DNA of 64,000 nt from Sipunculus nudus. Its lineage: Eukaryota > Annelida > Sipuncula > Golfingiida > Sipunculidae. The translations under genes and the position numbers were made by a program. Positions 22,901 to 33,965 of this stretch are shown piece after piece (the first letter of the stretch is position 1; each line of letters begins with the position of its first letter). The stretch lies in NCBI GenBank assembly GCA_026874595.1, contig CM049306.1:110849108-110913107 (forward strand). Direction: 5' to 3'. The notes beneath the pieces were generated by a model. That model was not told where the DNA came from. It worked only from the letters and a program-made list of their open reading frames with translations, and did no database searches.

Positions 22901-23886
22901 TCCCACTGAGGCTTTGCTCCTTGGCACTGTGACAAATAGTTCTATGGCTATAGCATAAATTTAATAATTATCTACAGAGAAAATATCTACAGAGAGACAG
23001 AGGCATTGTAACTCTGATCATAACACAACACCCCTCCCCCCCCCCCCTATCAAGTCATTGCACCTGTGGAATGAGGATGTTATGGCAACTGTATACATAT
23101 CATAAAATTGATAAAAAAGGTTAACCAAATAAATTGGATCTCATCAGACAAATGTGTAAACTGTTGAACTGTCAACAGCTTATCAAAAAGGTAACCAATG
23201 GAAAGGCATGGTCAGGTCTCAAATATTATTTGCAACATTTTCTTCAAACATATAAAGCAGACATGGCCCTGATTACCTCTTCCTCTCAAACATTATCTAC
23301 ATTTCATCATATTTTTAAGAATTTAACCTTCCAGGTGGTTCAGTAATGTTGACCATTTGTCCATAGGTACCTATGTACATGCCAGAAATTATGTCAATAT
23401 TGTGTAATATGTAGACGTGAGGGGCATCAAAATAATGCACCTTGTCAAGACCTATCTTGTCAAGATATTATGTCATACAGTCAAATTCATAAATCCCCTC
23501 ATCAGTATAGTTAATCATAACCTTGTATCTGTCAAATTGAACTCTTGCAGGTTTCAATACACTATAGATCCTTCAACAAATAGCCTTATCATCATTATAC
23601 CACTGCTTAGCATACTGTCATTGCATTCATATTTGCTCAAATAAATTGCTTTTTTCGACCCCTCTCAAATAAATAAAAAAATAAACCACTATATTGTACT
23701 CCATATTAATCCATCAGTCAGGTTATTTCATATATCATTTACTCACATATTACATTATATTCCTTTATAAAACCCAACATCACCATGATATTCTAAGCTT
23801 TATCTACTCAATATAGTATCACAATGGTGATACATTTATAGTCCAATCAGGATCAGCTGAGCACCGTGACCCATGGGTCCCTTGTT
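19919..23886 (+). mobile_element. Repeat family A, copy 2 (3.97 kb, non-coding)
   Basis: Left end AGCTAAGCTGA (19921-19931) and right end TCAGCTGAGCA (23853-23863) with GACCCATGGGTC (23868-23879) and CCTTGTT. Collinear with copy 1 from end to end in the same orientation, about 10.2 kb away, but with many substitutions and indels. The GTCCGTC run is expanded by GGATGTCCGTCT units (20005-20032), and the CT microsatellite and TA run are shorter or absent. The independent decay implies two old insertions or an old duplication. Confidence 0.8.
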
Positions 23887-24944
23887 CAATTTCAGTGTGA
23901 CCATGCAGAGAGGGTAATTGTTATTTAAAGTGCAAAGCATAAAAAAGCATAGGTTTGTCTGAAATGGGTGTAGACATCCTGTCATTCATGAAATGACTAA
24001 CATTGTAAATATTCTTAATCCTTACAGTGTATTTCATTTTCAGGTCAATTTTTTTGTTATTTGAATCCATGTTTATTGCGTTTGCTATTACGCTTTACAT
24101 CTGTCATTTAGTGGCTGATTGTATCATGATAAACTGTATTAATTTAGGAGGCATAGTATAACCAAATGAGTGAACTATAAACATTTTGTGGAAAATGAAA
24201 AATATTATAATCATAAAGAGATAATAATGAAGATTTAGATGACCAAAAAGAAGAAATTTAACTATACCACAATCAAATATATGTTGTAATGTAAACCTAA
24301 ATCAGAATTATTTAGTAGAAAATACTCAGAATTACTTTGAATTGCATAATGAAAATACTTAATCAATCAAGAATGGTACTCATTGGTTCTGTTCAATTGT
24401 CATACCTGTCAATGCTCTATTTGTACAGATCAGAGAATGTACCTGTCAAAAAAGGAATACGAGAGACATGCTACAGGAGCACCATTGGGGTAAGTTTGAA
24501 ATGTATTTCAATGAATGTAAAAAGCGAAGTAAGCTGTAGAAAAGTGGTCCAAAGTTTACGTGTGTTTACTGGTAACACAGGGTGAGCTGGACAGAAGATG
24601 AGGATTGGTACAGAATCCCCTTGTATTCCATATCAGTAGTCGACAATGTTGTTACATAACCTGGGTGTTATTCGTCTGTGTCTGATTCTTGCTGTGTCTC
24701 TCTTCACACCCAACACCCAAGCTATGCTATTTCACCTAAGTTTGGAATGAAATGTTAGATACACACTGACTGTAAGCCAAGTCACAGAAACAAGCACTTA
24801 TTGGAGTATGTCAAAATGTGGACATGACATTTGACATAATTCTTTATGTGTCCATTTTACCTGCTGATATTCAAACAGAAACAGAACAAGCAAATTTGAG
24901 GAGTTAATGTCCCCTGCGTTGGGATCTTGTTTTTTTTTTTTATG
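23887..24944. other. Intergenic DNA without a supported gene
   Basis: AT-rich, with only short open frames and no recognisable domain or repeat. Confidence 0.5.
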
Positions 24945-25190
24945 CTTGATAAAGGATGGACAGACAGAGTGACAGACAGACAGACAGACAGAAGCAAGAC
25001 ACTCCGAAACAAAACCCAACCAGTGTATGGCTGAGAGCAACCACTGACCAAAATTTGAATGAAATCAGATAATATTTAGGAAACTTATTGCAAGGAAATT
25101 ATAATCTGACGGACTGACAAACAGAGTGACAGACAGACAGACAGACAGATGCCAGATACTCCAAAACCTATCCCAACCAAAGTTAAGGAA
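24945..25190. repeat. Dispersed repeat family D, two adjacent units
   Basis: GACAGACA runs (about 24958-24991 and 25127-25149) each precede an ACTCCGAAACAAAACCCAAC / ACTCCAAAACCTATCCCAAC block. The first continues with AACCACTGACCAAAATTTGA as in the copy at 15055. Head-to-tail arrangement; no protein. Confidence 0.65.
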
Positions 25191-26822
25191 CTCATTTAGT
25201 CCCCAGACTCTGACTGAATATCAGCCTCATCGATCAGTGATATTTTCAAAATTCACAAAAGTCATTTTTGTGTATATGAAGCTTTTTTTCAAATACCAAT
25301 ATTAAAAGATATCATTTCCAGACAATATTTATATTGTTGTTTCCAGTAAAGCTGCATGTATGAGTTTTATGTTTCAGAGGTGTCAGATCACCAGAAACAG
25401 ACTGTAAGGTGGGCCTATATGAGGATCCATCAGGCTGGATTATTTCCCAATATGTGACTGGACTGTTGACTGTCAATGACGTATGTGCACGAGCAAAATT
25501 CCTGATCTTGCATCTCAAGACCTGAGCAATAGTTAATTTATGGACCCCACCGCTCAGTGGGGGCAACTGAAACTCAGCACATGGAGCCATGTGCAATGCG
25601 GACCTATATGTGTCAACCAGATGACCTGACTGACTTGAAAGTTTGATACATCTTCATGCAGGCAAAAACAGGCTGTTTGTTGTCCATACAAATCAGACCT
25701 CGAGTGACTAAGATTTCATGTGGTAAACATACACAGGTAGACCGGGTTAAAAATACGTACAGTTTTAAATGGTGTTTAAACATCAATATCTTAGGTACTT
25801 GGACCATGTCCTGACATGGTCTTGCAGGGAAAAACGATTAAACCCCAACTGAAGTGAAAGTGTGAAACAATAGCCTTAATTTTGCTTTTTTTTATTTCCC
25901 TGTAACACCTTATTAAACTAGAAATCAGAATGTTAAAGATACCGGACCTCTGCCATGTTGTCAAATGGCATGATGGTCTCCATAGTTTTCCATTAGCTTA
26001 TTCATTAAATACTCCCAATTTTGTTCATGCACATTTGCTGATATTCCAGAATACAGACAATTTACCAGATGGCCAACATACAGTTTTCTCAATCATGATT
26101 ATTGGGCCAATCCTAAAATGAACTGCTTATTTCTGCAAATTCTTTTCATGAATACATCATTTAGGTTGGGAACATGATCACAGATACAAACACCACTCAA
26201 GAAAAAAAAATTATTATTTGGTCTTTCAGTGTCTTCCACATAATTTTAATTTTTTGTTATTTTATTGTGAACACTTGCATTATTAACCCCAAAACTGATT
26301 TTACTTACATTGAAAACAATTAAGTAGTACCAAATTCTCATATTTTCCCAAATGCTAAATTGCCAAACCAGTCAGGGGCAACTTTGGTTCATCTCAGATA
26401 GCTGTCAACCTGAACATACCTGAATGATGCCATCACATGTATTTTATTTATATTTTTTATGATCTATATCAAACATTTCACATGACATATTTTGAACTGC
26501 TACATTACAGTCACTTAGTATGTGTTTCCAGGCTTGCCAACCCAATCTGTTAGTGGTTCTGTTTAATTGTTGTTGAACTGTAAACACTATTCATACTGAC
26601 ATTACTCCTAATTAAATTATTTGTTTCTGAATGTATTTATATCATCACTTTAATCTATACAATTCTACTAATGTGTCCAATATTTTTACAGGCAGCACTC
26701 ATATCTGTATAGAGTATATTGTTACTAGTGAGAAGGGTAACAGGAATAGTGTGGTATTTTATAAAGTTTATTAGCTTGATAATAATTATTTGTACATATG
26801 AATGTAATTGGCTGTAAGACAT
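25191..26822. other. Intergenic DNA without a supported gene
   Basis: I see no gene, RNA or nameable repeat. Open frames are short and lack domains. Confidence 0.5.
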
Positions 26823-27988
26823 TAATTGTATCCGGCAAAACGAAGTAATGCGGATACTATGTTTTTCACCCAGTTTCTGCTGCCGCCGCCACCGTATTAG
26901 TTTCCAGAGAACTCCTCTGAGACAACTGGACTGATTTTTCTGAAACTTACACTAATTATCGGGTCACACGTGAACTGGTGCCTAAACAATTAGCGTTGAC
27001 CTGTGACCTTTCCTCTCTCCCCAGCGTCCATTTGTGCATCTGTTTCCACACATAACCGTTTGACTGATCATGAAAAAAAATTTGTAGAAATGTAGCCCTT
27101 GGATAGCTTTATAACATACACAAAACATGGTGGCGCCACCTGGAACCATGTTTGCACAGTGACCATCTGTTCAACTGCCTTGGGTCAATCATTCATATCT
27201 CTGCAGTGGTTTCACCTGAAATTCTGCAGGCATATACATCCTGGAAAGCTTTTTTGATTTTATGACAGGTGGCACCAGCTCCATTAACATTCACGCTGCA
27301 GACATCCACGCTTATATCTCCGGACTGGTTTGACGTATCTTCCTGAAAAATTGCATGTGTATAGATCACACATAGCTCTTTATCATATGCAAAACACGTG
27401 GAGCCACCTGTAACCATTTTGGCACAGCATCCAATTGTTTGTCTGCCATGGGATAAAATCACTCATATCTCAGCGATGGTTTGACATGTCTGCCTAAAAT
27501 TTTGCAGATTTATACATCTTGGACAGCTTTATTGATTTTTTTGGCAGGTGGCGCCAACTACATACAGAATTAGGCTGCAGACATCCATGCTCATATCTCG
27601 GGGACTGTTTGACCTATTGGGCCAAAATGTTGCATGTGTATCGATCTCGCATAGCTCTTTATCATTCCTTAAACTGGAGGGAACACCCACAACCACTTTT
27701 TGCACAGTGTCCATCTGTTTTTCTGTTGTGGGCTAAAATAACTCATATCTCAGTAGTGGTTTGACTTTTCTGTCTAAAATTTTTCATGTTTATACATCTT
27801 GGATAGCTTTCTCAATTTTTTTGGCAGGTGGCGCCACCTACATACACATTTCGGCTGCAGACATTCATGGTAATATGCAACATACCTGACTCTATTTTCC
27901 TTGCCACTCAATCCATGCCTCGTTTCAGCCATGCCACTCTGATTGTGGCGGATACACGTTGTCCCTTGTCAACTACCCGTATTATAGT
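26823..27988 (-). mobile_element. Repeat family C, copy 2 (reversed)
   Basis: On the minus strand it begins ACTATAATACGGGTAGTTGA and ends in the hairpin GTATCCGC...GGATAC (plus 26828-26857), next to ATTAAT. GGTGGCGCCACC-type palindromes, some decayed, fall near 27130, 27267, 27399, 27545 and 27826. It is ~260 bp longer than copy 1, consistent with extra internal units. It contains runs matching TCTGCTGCCGCCGCCACCG near the hairpin end. Confidence 0.75.
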
Positions 27989-29805
27989 TTTATAGCCACT
28001 TGTATTATAATTCACCCTGTATCTCTTCTTTTCTTAGTAATAGATGGTAACATTGAAATGTTTTCAATACAACTTTGCAGGTCTTATAGAGAAATTGAAT
28101 ATGTGCTGTGCAGGGCTATGTTCAAATAAGATTTACTTCAGTCAGTTGCTAATAAAAATGCTTTTCTTTGTATTAAGGAAAATGTAAATAGGTATAATCC
28201 AGTGCAAATGTGAAAAAACTGATTACATTGTAATGCATTAGCTTCTGATTTGCATTATGATCTCTACTTTGTTCCATATTATGCAATGTCTCAGGTTGAC
28301 CACAACTTATTAAATTACACATGATGTTAATGTTACTACTGCAACACAAAAAAAAGGACATCATTGACAAATATATAGGACCGCCTTATGTAACAGTGAA
28401 AAAAAGTTTGTACATTTGAAAAAGTAATCACTGAAAATAGAAATCAATACAGAAATAACACTTTGATTTACATACATATGATGAGTGTCATGTCCATATC
28501 ATTTAGTAAATCCTCATGAACAACATTGATGGATGATAGTCATAGACAGTTTAAGGATTATTTGATGAATAAACATAGTCAGTTTTCTGTTACTTGGAAA
28601 GCTTTCATTTATTGTATAATAGGGTGAGTCCTGTTTGGTGAAGAATATTTCAATGACGTTTGTATTTTCTGTAGTTTTCATGTGTTATTTGTTTTTGTTC
28701 AGTATACAAAACAGCAACAATGTACATGGCCAAAAGAAGCGTCCCAAATCTAAACCATTCTCATTAGCCCTCTCCTTTATGTTGATAACACCCAAATAAA
28801 CTGGCCAGCAGCATTTACACCTGCATTTGTTAACTGTCCTAACTAGGATGACAGGTTTGCATCATAGTGCATACTTGCTAACACTTCGCTTAAATGATGC
28901 AGGGGAAAATATATTAATTATGGCATAAATTTGTTAAGTGTAATCTAACATAAATAACTCAAGACCGTATAGCATAAAAATTTGTATTGGGTGAAGCCTA
29001 CCAGAACACACATCTCTGCATTGCTTTGTTATTATTGCAATAGTAGAACACAAACTCGTTTAAAAGTATGCATGAACATACAAATATTCTACTGTTAGCG
29101 ATGCAGAAAAATAAGAAAGCAGTATTTGCAAATACACATGTACATTACATTGGTCCCCTGTGTCATATTGGTGTGCATGTGTATAACAGTATGTAGGTTT
29201 TCCATGTGAATAAGATGATATTATGTTTGCAAATATAAAATAAAGTGTCAATGCAGCAGACATGTTGACTGAAATAGCAGACAAAGGTCATTCTACAATG
29301 AATTCTATAAACTCATATGCCAACCCTTGTATAATCTACTTATATAGACATTCCTTTATTATGTTGGATGTCATTTAAAGGACTCATGTAAAAGAATTTC
29401 CTTAAACATCTTCAATTATGTTAATTTACATTTTCAAGTATAAAAGTGACCCTTGTTTCTTTAAGTGCCCTTAGTAGGAATGTAAATGTAACCTACTGCA
29501 AGATTACCATATACTGTCTGATGATGAAGACAATTTAAAATACTAATAAATTATAATCGGTTTGTTCATGTTAAAAAGGGCATTCCTGATGTTTATTGAA
29601 TAGGCTTGTTACGACTGTCAAATGTAGCACCTCTCTGTCCACACACAAGCTGTCTAATGTAATGGATTCAAGATAGTATCACCCCAAACACACCCCTAAA
29701 GCCCTAAAACTGAACTCAGTGGTTTTGTTCTGTACTACATATCATGAGGCTGCTGAGAAAAAATGTTCCCAAGTTGATAGGGTAAAATCTTTGGGTGACT
29801 AGTTT
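27989..29805. other. AT-rich DNA without a recognisable gene
   Basis: No coding, RNA or repeat signal that I can support. Confidence 0.5.
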
Positions 29806-30297
29806 AATACAGGTTAGACTTGTGGAGCGTGTAGGAAGGATATACTTGTGGAGGATGTATGAAGGTTTTACTAGTGGAGCCTGTATGAAGGTTAGACTTG
29901 TGGAGCATGTATGAAAGTTAGACTTGTGGAGCATGTATGAAGGTTTTACTAGTGGAGCATGTATGAAGGTTACACCTGTGGAGCATGTAAGAAGGTAAGA
30001 CTTGTGGTGCATGTATCAAGGTTAGACTTGTAGAGGATGTATGACGGTTTTACTATTGGAGCATGTAACAAGGTTAGACTTGCGAGCATGTATCAAGGTT
30101 AGAATTGTGAGGCATGTATCAAGGTTAGACTTGTGGAGCATGTATCAAGGTTAGACTTGTAGAGGATGTATGAAGGTTTTACTAGTGGAGCATGTATCAA
30201 GGTCAGACTTGTGGAGCATGTCTCAAGGTTAGACTTGTGGAGCATGTATCAAGGTTAGACATGTGGAGCATGTATTAAGGTTAGATTTGTGGAGCAT
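29806..30297 (+). repeat. Minisatellite, unit about 26-29 bp
   Basis: The unit AAGGTTAGACTTGTGGAGCATGTAT recurs about 17-18 times, with variants (AAGGTTTTACTAGTGGAGC, AGAGGATGTATG). A minus-strand open frame through it (29716-30012) is repeat-derived and not taken as a gene. Confidence 0.9.
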
Positions 30298-31651
30298 GAT
30301 GTTGGATTTGAAAGGTGCCTGATTTGTGATAAGGGGGTCATGGGTTGTAATCTCTCAGCCACCCACTACTTTCCTAAGACCCTTAAAGAATGTCTTAATT
30401 AGCCACAAGGGTGCTTATGTCTTCCCAGCATTACAGTAGGGTAAGAGATTAATTCTGTGTATGTAGAGCCCTAATGCCCAGCTACCACTGTAAATTAAGA
30501 GACTGGTAAAGTTTTGTGAGAGAGATATTTGGAAGGGCTTTAAAACCTACAACTTTAAACATATTATGATTTAATACAGGTGAAACAAGATTACAAGTGC
30601 ACATTCAGTTGTGTGCACAAAGTGATGTATTGCTAAAAAAAGTGTGGATGTTAATCTGATTAGGTATTCCTGACAAAAGAAAAATACAAACTACACCATA
30701 TGTCATAGTGAATATTAAAGTAAGTAATTAATTATAGCTCACATGATTTAAAAATAATAAAATATATGTCTATGCCAAAAATGACCTGACGTGAGCTAAA
30801 CTCTGGATAAATAATGAAGCCAATTACAATTATGGTATTTTAACTTGTAAATTTTTTCATAAATTTTTAGTACAAATTTATAAAACCTGTAAATTAAAAA
30901 AGATTTAGATAAAAACTAATAAGGGGAAAAGTGGATATGCTAAAAAATAGGGTTTAATATAAAGTTGAAAGCATTATTCACCTGAATTTCAAATAAATGT
31001 ATCATCCCATTTTGTCCACTGACCTGTCCATCTGTAAATATATCATATGCATCAAAGTATCTCAAAAATGTTACTGTTTTTCTTGATGAGATTCTTGATA
31101 GAATGTTAGGTTTCATTCATATATTTAGAACTTTACTATATCCAATTCGGAGGGCCATTTCCTCAGAGCTTCTCATCCGGTGATACATATGAAAAACATT
31201 ACAATAGAATTCAACAAACTTTGCATTGGCTAAAATTTCCTTAACATCAACATGAGTGCCGTGACCCATGGGTCCCGTGTTTATGTCTGTTATAACTATT
31301 TATGGCTTATAGATATGTGACCAAATCAAATAAATAAATGGGTATTTAGTATTTAGTATTGCCTCTTGTGCTTTGATAAACTGTGCTTAGTTCATTCTAG
31401 TTTGTAAGAAGTGATAACTGTGAAATTATAAATTTTATTGTACACAAATATTCTTCCCTATGTTTTTATAAAGCTGTTATCAGTTTTATGTTTGATTCTT
31501 TATCAATAATCTACAGCCATTTCTGTGGCTCCACAAATATTAGTGCAGATGGAAGGTTACTAATTGTCCCAGATCACAAGTGTTTTTTGAATATTGAACC
31601 ACTAAACAAAAAAAGAAATAAAAAACATAAAGAAATATATTCTGCATGTAA
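30298..31651. other. AT-rich DNA with one dispersed-repeat right end
   Basis: No gene seen. At 31254-31281 the sequence GTGCCGTGACCCATGGGTCC plus CGTGTTT is the right end shared by families A and B. The sequence leading to it (about 31010-31250) is not otherwise recognisable. Confidence 0.5.
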
Positions 31652-32211
31652 ATAATAATAATAATAATAATAGTTTATTAAGCCTTCAGAAGAAGAGTAC
31701 ATGAACATAAAACACAATAAAATATAAAGTAATAAGAACAGTAAAACCACAGATAAGACACCGTATTATACATAAAATCAATATATAAAAATGGTGTCAG
31801 AAGCATGTTTAAGATATATTTATTGTACGGGGCATGACTGACCAATAACTGCCAAACAGTATCTGACATTCCATCATTGACATCATATTTCAATTCTTTT
31901 TTTACCCTTTGCTTGTACCCCGTATCAAAAATATAGTTGAGAAAACTTAAACCATATTTCAAACACGTTTATTTTGATCTTGCAATGAGATCAGAATGAC
32001 CACTCAGTTTGCCATAAGCATGCATATTCAGTAAATATGTATAAAAAGGCCAGGCGTGCGATTTTTTTTTGTATCCTACATACATTCAGTGCGCTAAAAA
32101 TGGGATAACTTTTGTAATATTTATGTAAACCAATAAGGACCTTAAGTAGTTGTGACTGTAACTTTTCCATTTTTGTTAAAGATTGTTTACTGACATATAT
32201 GGCACTGGTGC
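31652..32211 (-). mobile_element. LINE fragment, 3' part (C-terminus of ORF2 and 3' tail)
   Basis: The minus strand encodes IYVSKQSLTKMEKLQSQLLK followed by VLIGLHKYYKSYPIFSALN. This is the pattern seen after the reverse transcriptase in CR1/Jockey-like LINEs (K-L-Q-x-x-x-L-K-x-x-x-G-L). A further minus-strand frame continues to 31678. The element ends in an (ATT)n tail (plus 31652-31676 as AAT repeats), a typical LINE 3' end. It is interrupted at its upstream side by the element at 32212-33665. Confidence 0.8.
32204..32211 (+). repeat. 8-bp target-site duplication, left copy
   Basis: ACTGGTGC directly abuts the element at 32212 and recurs at 33666-33673 on its other side. Removing one copy with the element restores LINE continuity around the TYGTS codons. 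Confidence 0.85.
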
Positions 32212-33665
32212 TAGGGCCCTGGGCGGGCATGAAAAATTAAACCTGCACCCGCCCCGCATCATGCCCTGTCAGCCCGCAGCCTGCCCCACATTAAAAAAAA
32301 TAAATTCAGCCCGCCCGCCCCACAGTTACTTTGATTCTTTCAGCCGGCATCTGGCCCGCCCCGCCCCACAAAATGTTCTTTAATCCCGCACCCGCCCCAC
32401 CCCACGTTTTTTAAGTTTCTGGCCTGCAGTCCACCCCGCAAAATACCTAAAAATAGTTTTTCAAATCCAAAGGTTTACATATCAAAATATTTTACAGCAC
32501 ATGTACAAGACACGCTTATTATTAATAAAAATAAAATGTTCGCTGATTGGAATGAAAAATGTATTTGAATACGTTTTTGCAATAATTCAAACCCTAATTC
32601 ATGAAATAATTTTTAAAGACATGTTTGAAAGGTTAGATGGATTTAATCTATAGATAATAATTTAACACACCTTAAATATGTGTTCATATTTTACAGGGGT
32701 AATAAACCAACCTTTGGTTTATTGTGTCTGTTTCTATACTTAAATATATAAAAAAATAAAGTAAAAAATTAGACTTCTTCAAAGTATTTGTACCCAAAGT
32801 GACCCTTTATAATAGTATTGGCTAATCACAAGCCAGCAAACTAACGAGATGTGTTGCTGGTTAAATTTTCAAGTCATAATCTGCTAATTAACTGAAACTG
32901 AGAATAATCAGGTCAAGGGAGTAAAGGGGTAATCTGTCTGACTTGGCTTTTAGTTCAGGTTGTTTATTGAGATCTGGACATGGCCAGAGCCTTGTTTCTT
33001 ACAGCAAGCATTAACACATTATGCTGTGACCAAACATGGATTTGACCAGCCAGTTGCCAGTGTCATACAATTAGCCAGCACATGGAGTTACAATTAGATA
33101 AGGAGTCCACCTTAGGCTTTGTGCAGTTCCAGGTCAATTGAGTCACCTACAGAGCCAGCTGTAGCCAGACACTATCTATAACAAGATCAAAGGTAATCAA
33201 GCCCTTGCTTCACTTCCAGCCATATTATGTAATATGCGAGACCTGACACAAGTACAGGGTTACAGTCCATATACAACATCAGGCCAGGTAACTTTATACA
33301 AAGTTATGACTAGCTCCCATTGCAAAGACAATTGTTTAAAGTCTAGATGTAAGAATAAGGGGTTAACAGGGATATATTTTTTTTTTAATCAAATTTACGA
33401 CACCTGAAAACATTTTATACAAAAGTTCAAATTCTTCAAATGATATTTTGTTGTAAAGTATAATTTTATATTCCTATTTTACTGAACTGTCAGATCATCA
33501 ACCCGCAGCCCGCCGCGCCCCGCACAGACGTCATTTCGGCCGGCCCCCCCCCCCCCCGCACTTTCTTAGATGTAGCCCGCCCCGCAAAGTTTCCTATGCG
33601 GGGCCCGCGGCGGGCTGCGGGCCCCCGCAGGCTGCGGGTCAAAACCCGGCCCGCGCAGGGCCCTT
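32212..33665. mobile_element. hAT-like non-autonomous DNA transposon, 1454 bp
   Basis: Terminal inverted repeats are TAGGGCCCTGGGCGGGC (left) and AAGGGCCCTGCGCGGGC (right end, reverse complement), 15 of 17 matching. It is flanked by an 8-bp target duplication, the hallmark of hAT elements. About 250 bp at the left and 180 bp at the right are rich in CCCGCCCCGC motifs, like the subterminal transposase sites of hATs. The middle is AT-rich and encodes no transposase. It is inserted in a LINE, so it is the younger of the two. Confidence 0.85.
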
Positions 33666-33673
33666 ACTGGTGC
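33666..33673 (+). repeat. 8-bp target-site duplication, right copy
   Basis: ACTGGTGC, identical to the left copy at 32204-32211. Confidence 0.85.
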
Positions 33674-33965
33674 CATATGTCAAAACAAGCCAAATAGCTG
33701 TTTTCCACACATATGATAAAGAATGAACATTGCTTACAAAATTCGAGAAACCAGCTCCTTGAAGAGAATAAAATGCTCTCCTGCATGCATCCATGCGGTC
33801 ATCAATATGCTCCTTAGGATTAGAATTTAACAAAGTAACACCAAGATATCTCACACTTTGGCATTCATTGAGCTTAACACCATCAAGTCACCATTCCGGG
33901 CGAGGTTCTAGTGTACACTGTCCAAAAACAACACACTTGGTTTGCTGTTGATTAAACCTAAGAAA
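33674..33965 (-). mobile_element. LINE fragment, reverse-transcriptase C-terminal part
   Basis: The minus strand reads NQQQTKCVVFGQ ... LDGVKLNECQSVRYLGVTLL ... HIDDRMDACRRAFYSLQGAG. These are landmarks of the end of a LINE reverse transcriptase (K-C-x-x-F, Y-L-G-V, R-x-x-x-C-R-x-A-F-Y-x-L). A TGA sits between PEW and LDG, so the copy is dead. It is 5'-truncated near 33965. The protein continues into the segment ending at 32211 once the intervening element is skipped. Confidence 0.85.

Noticed and set aside
29716-30012. 98-residue minus-strand frame
   Set aside because: Derived from the 26-29 bp minisatellite.
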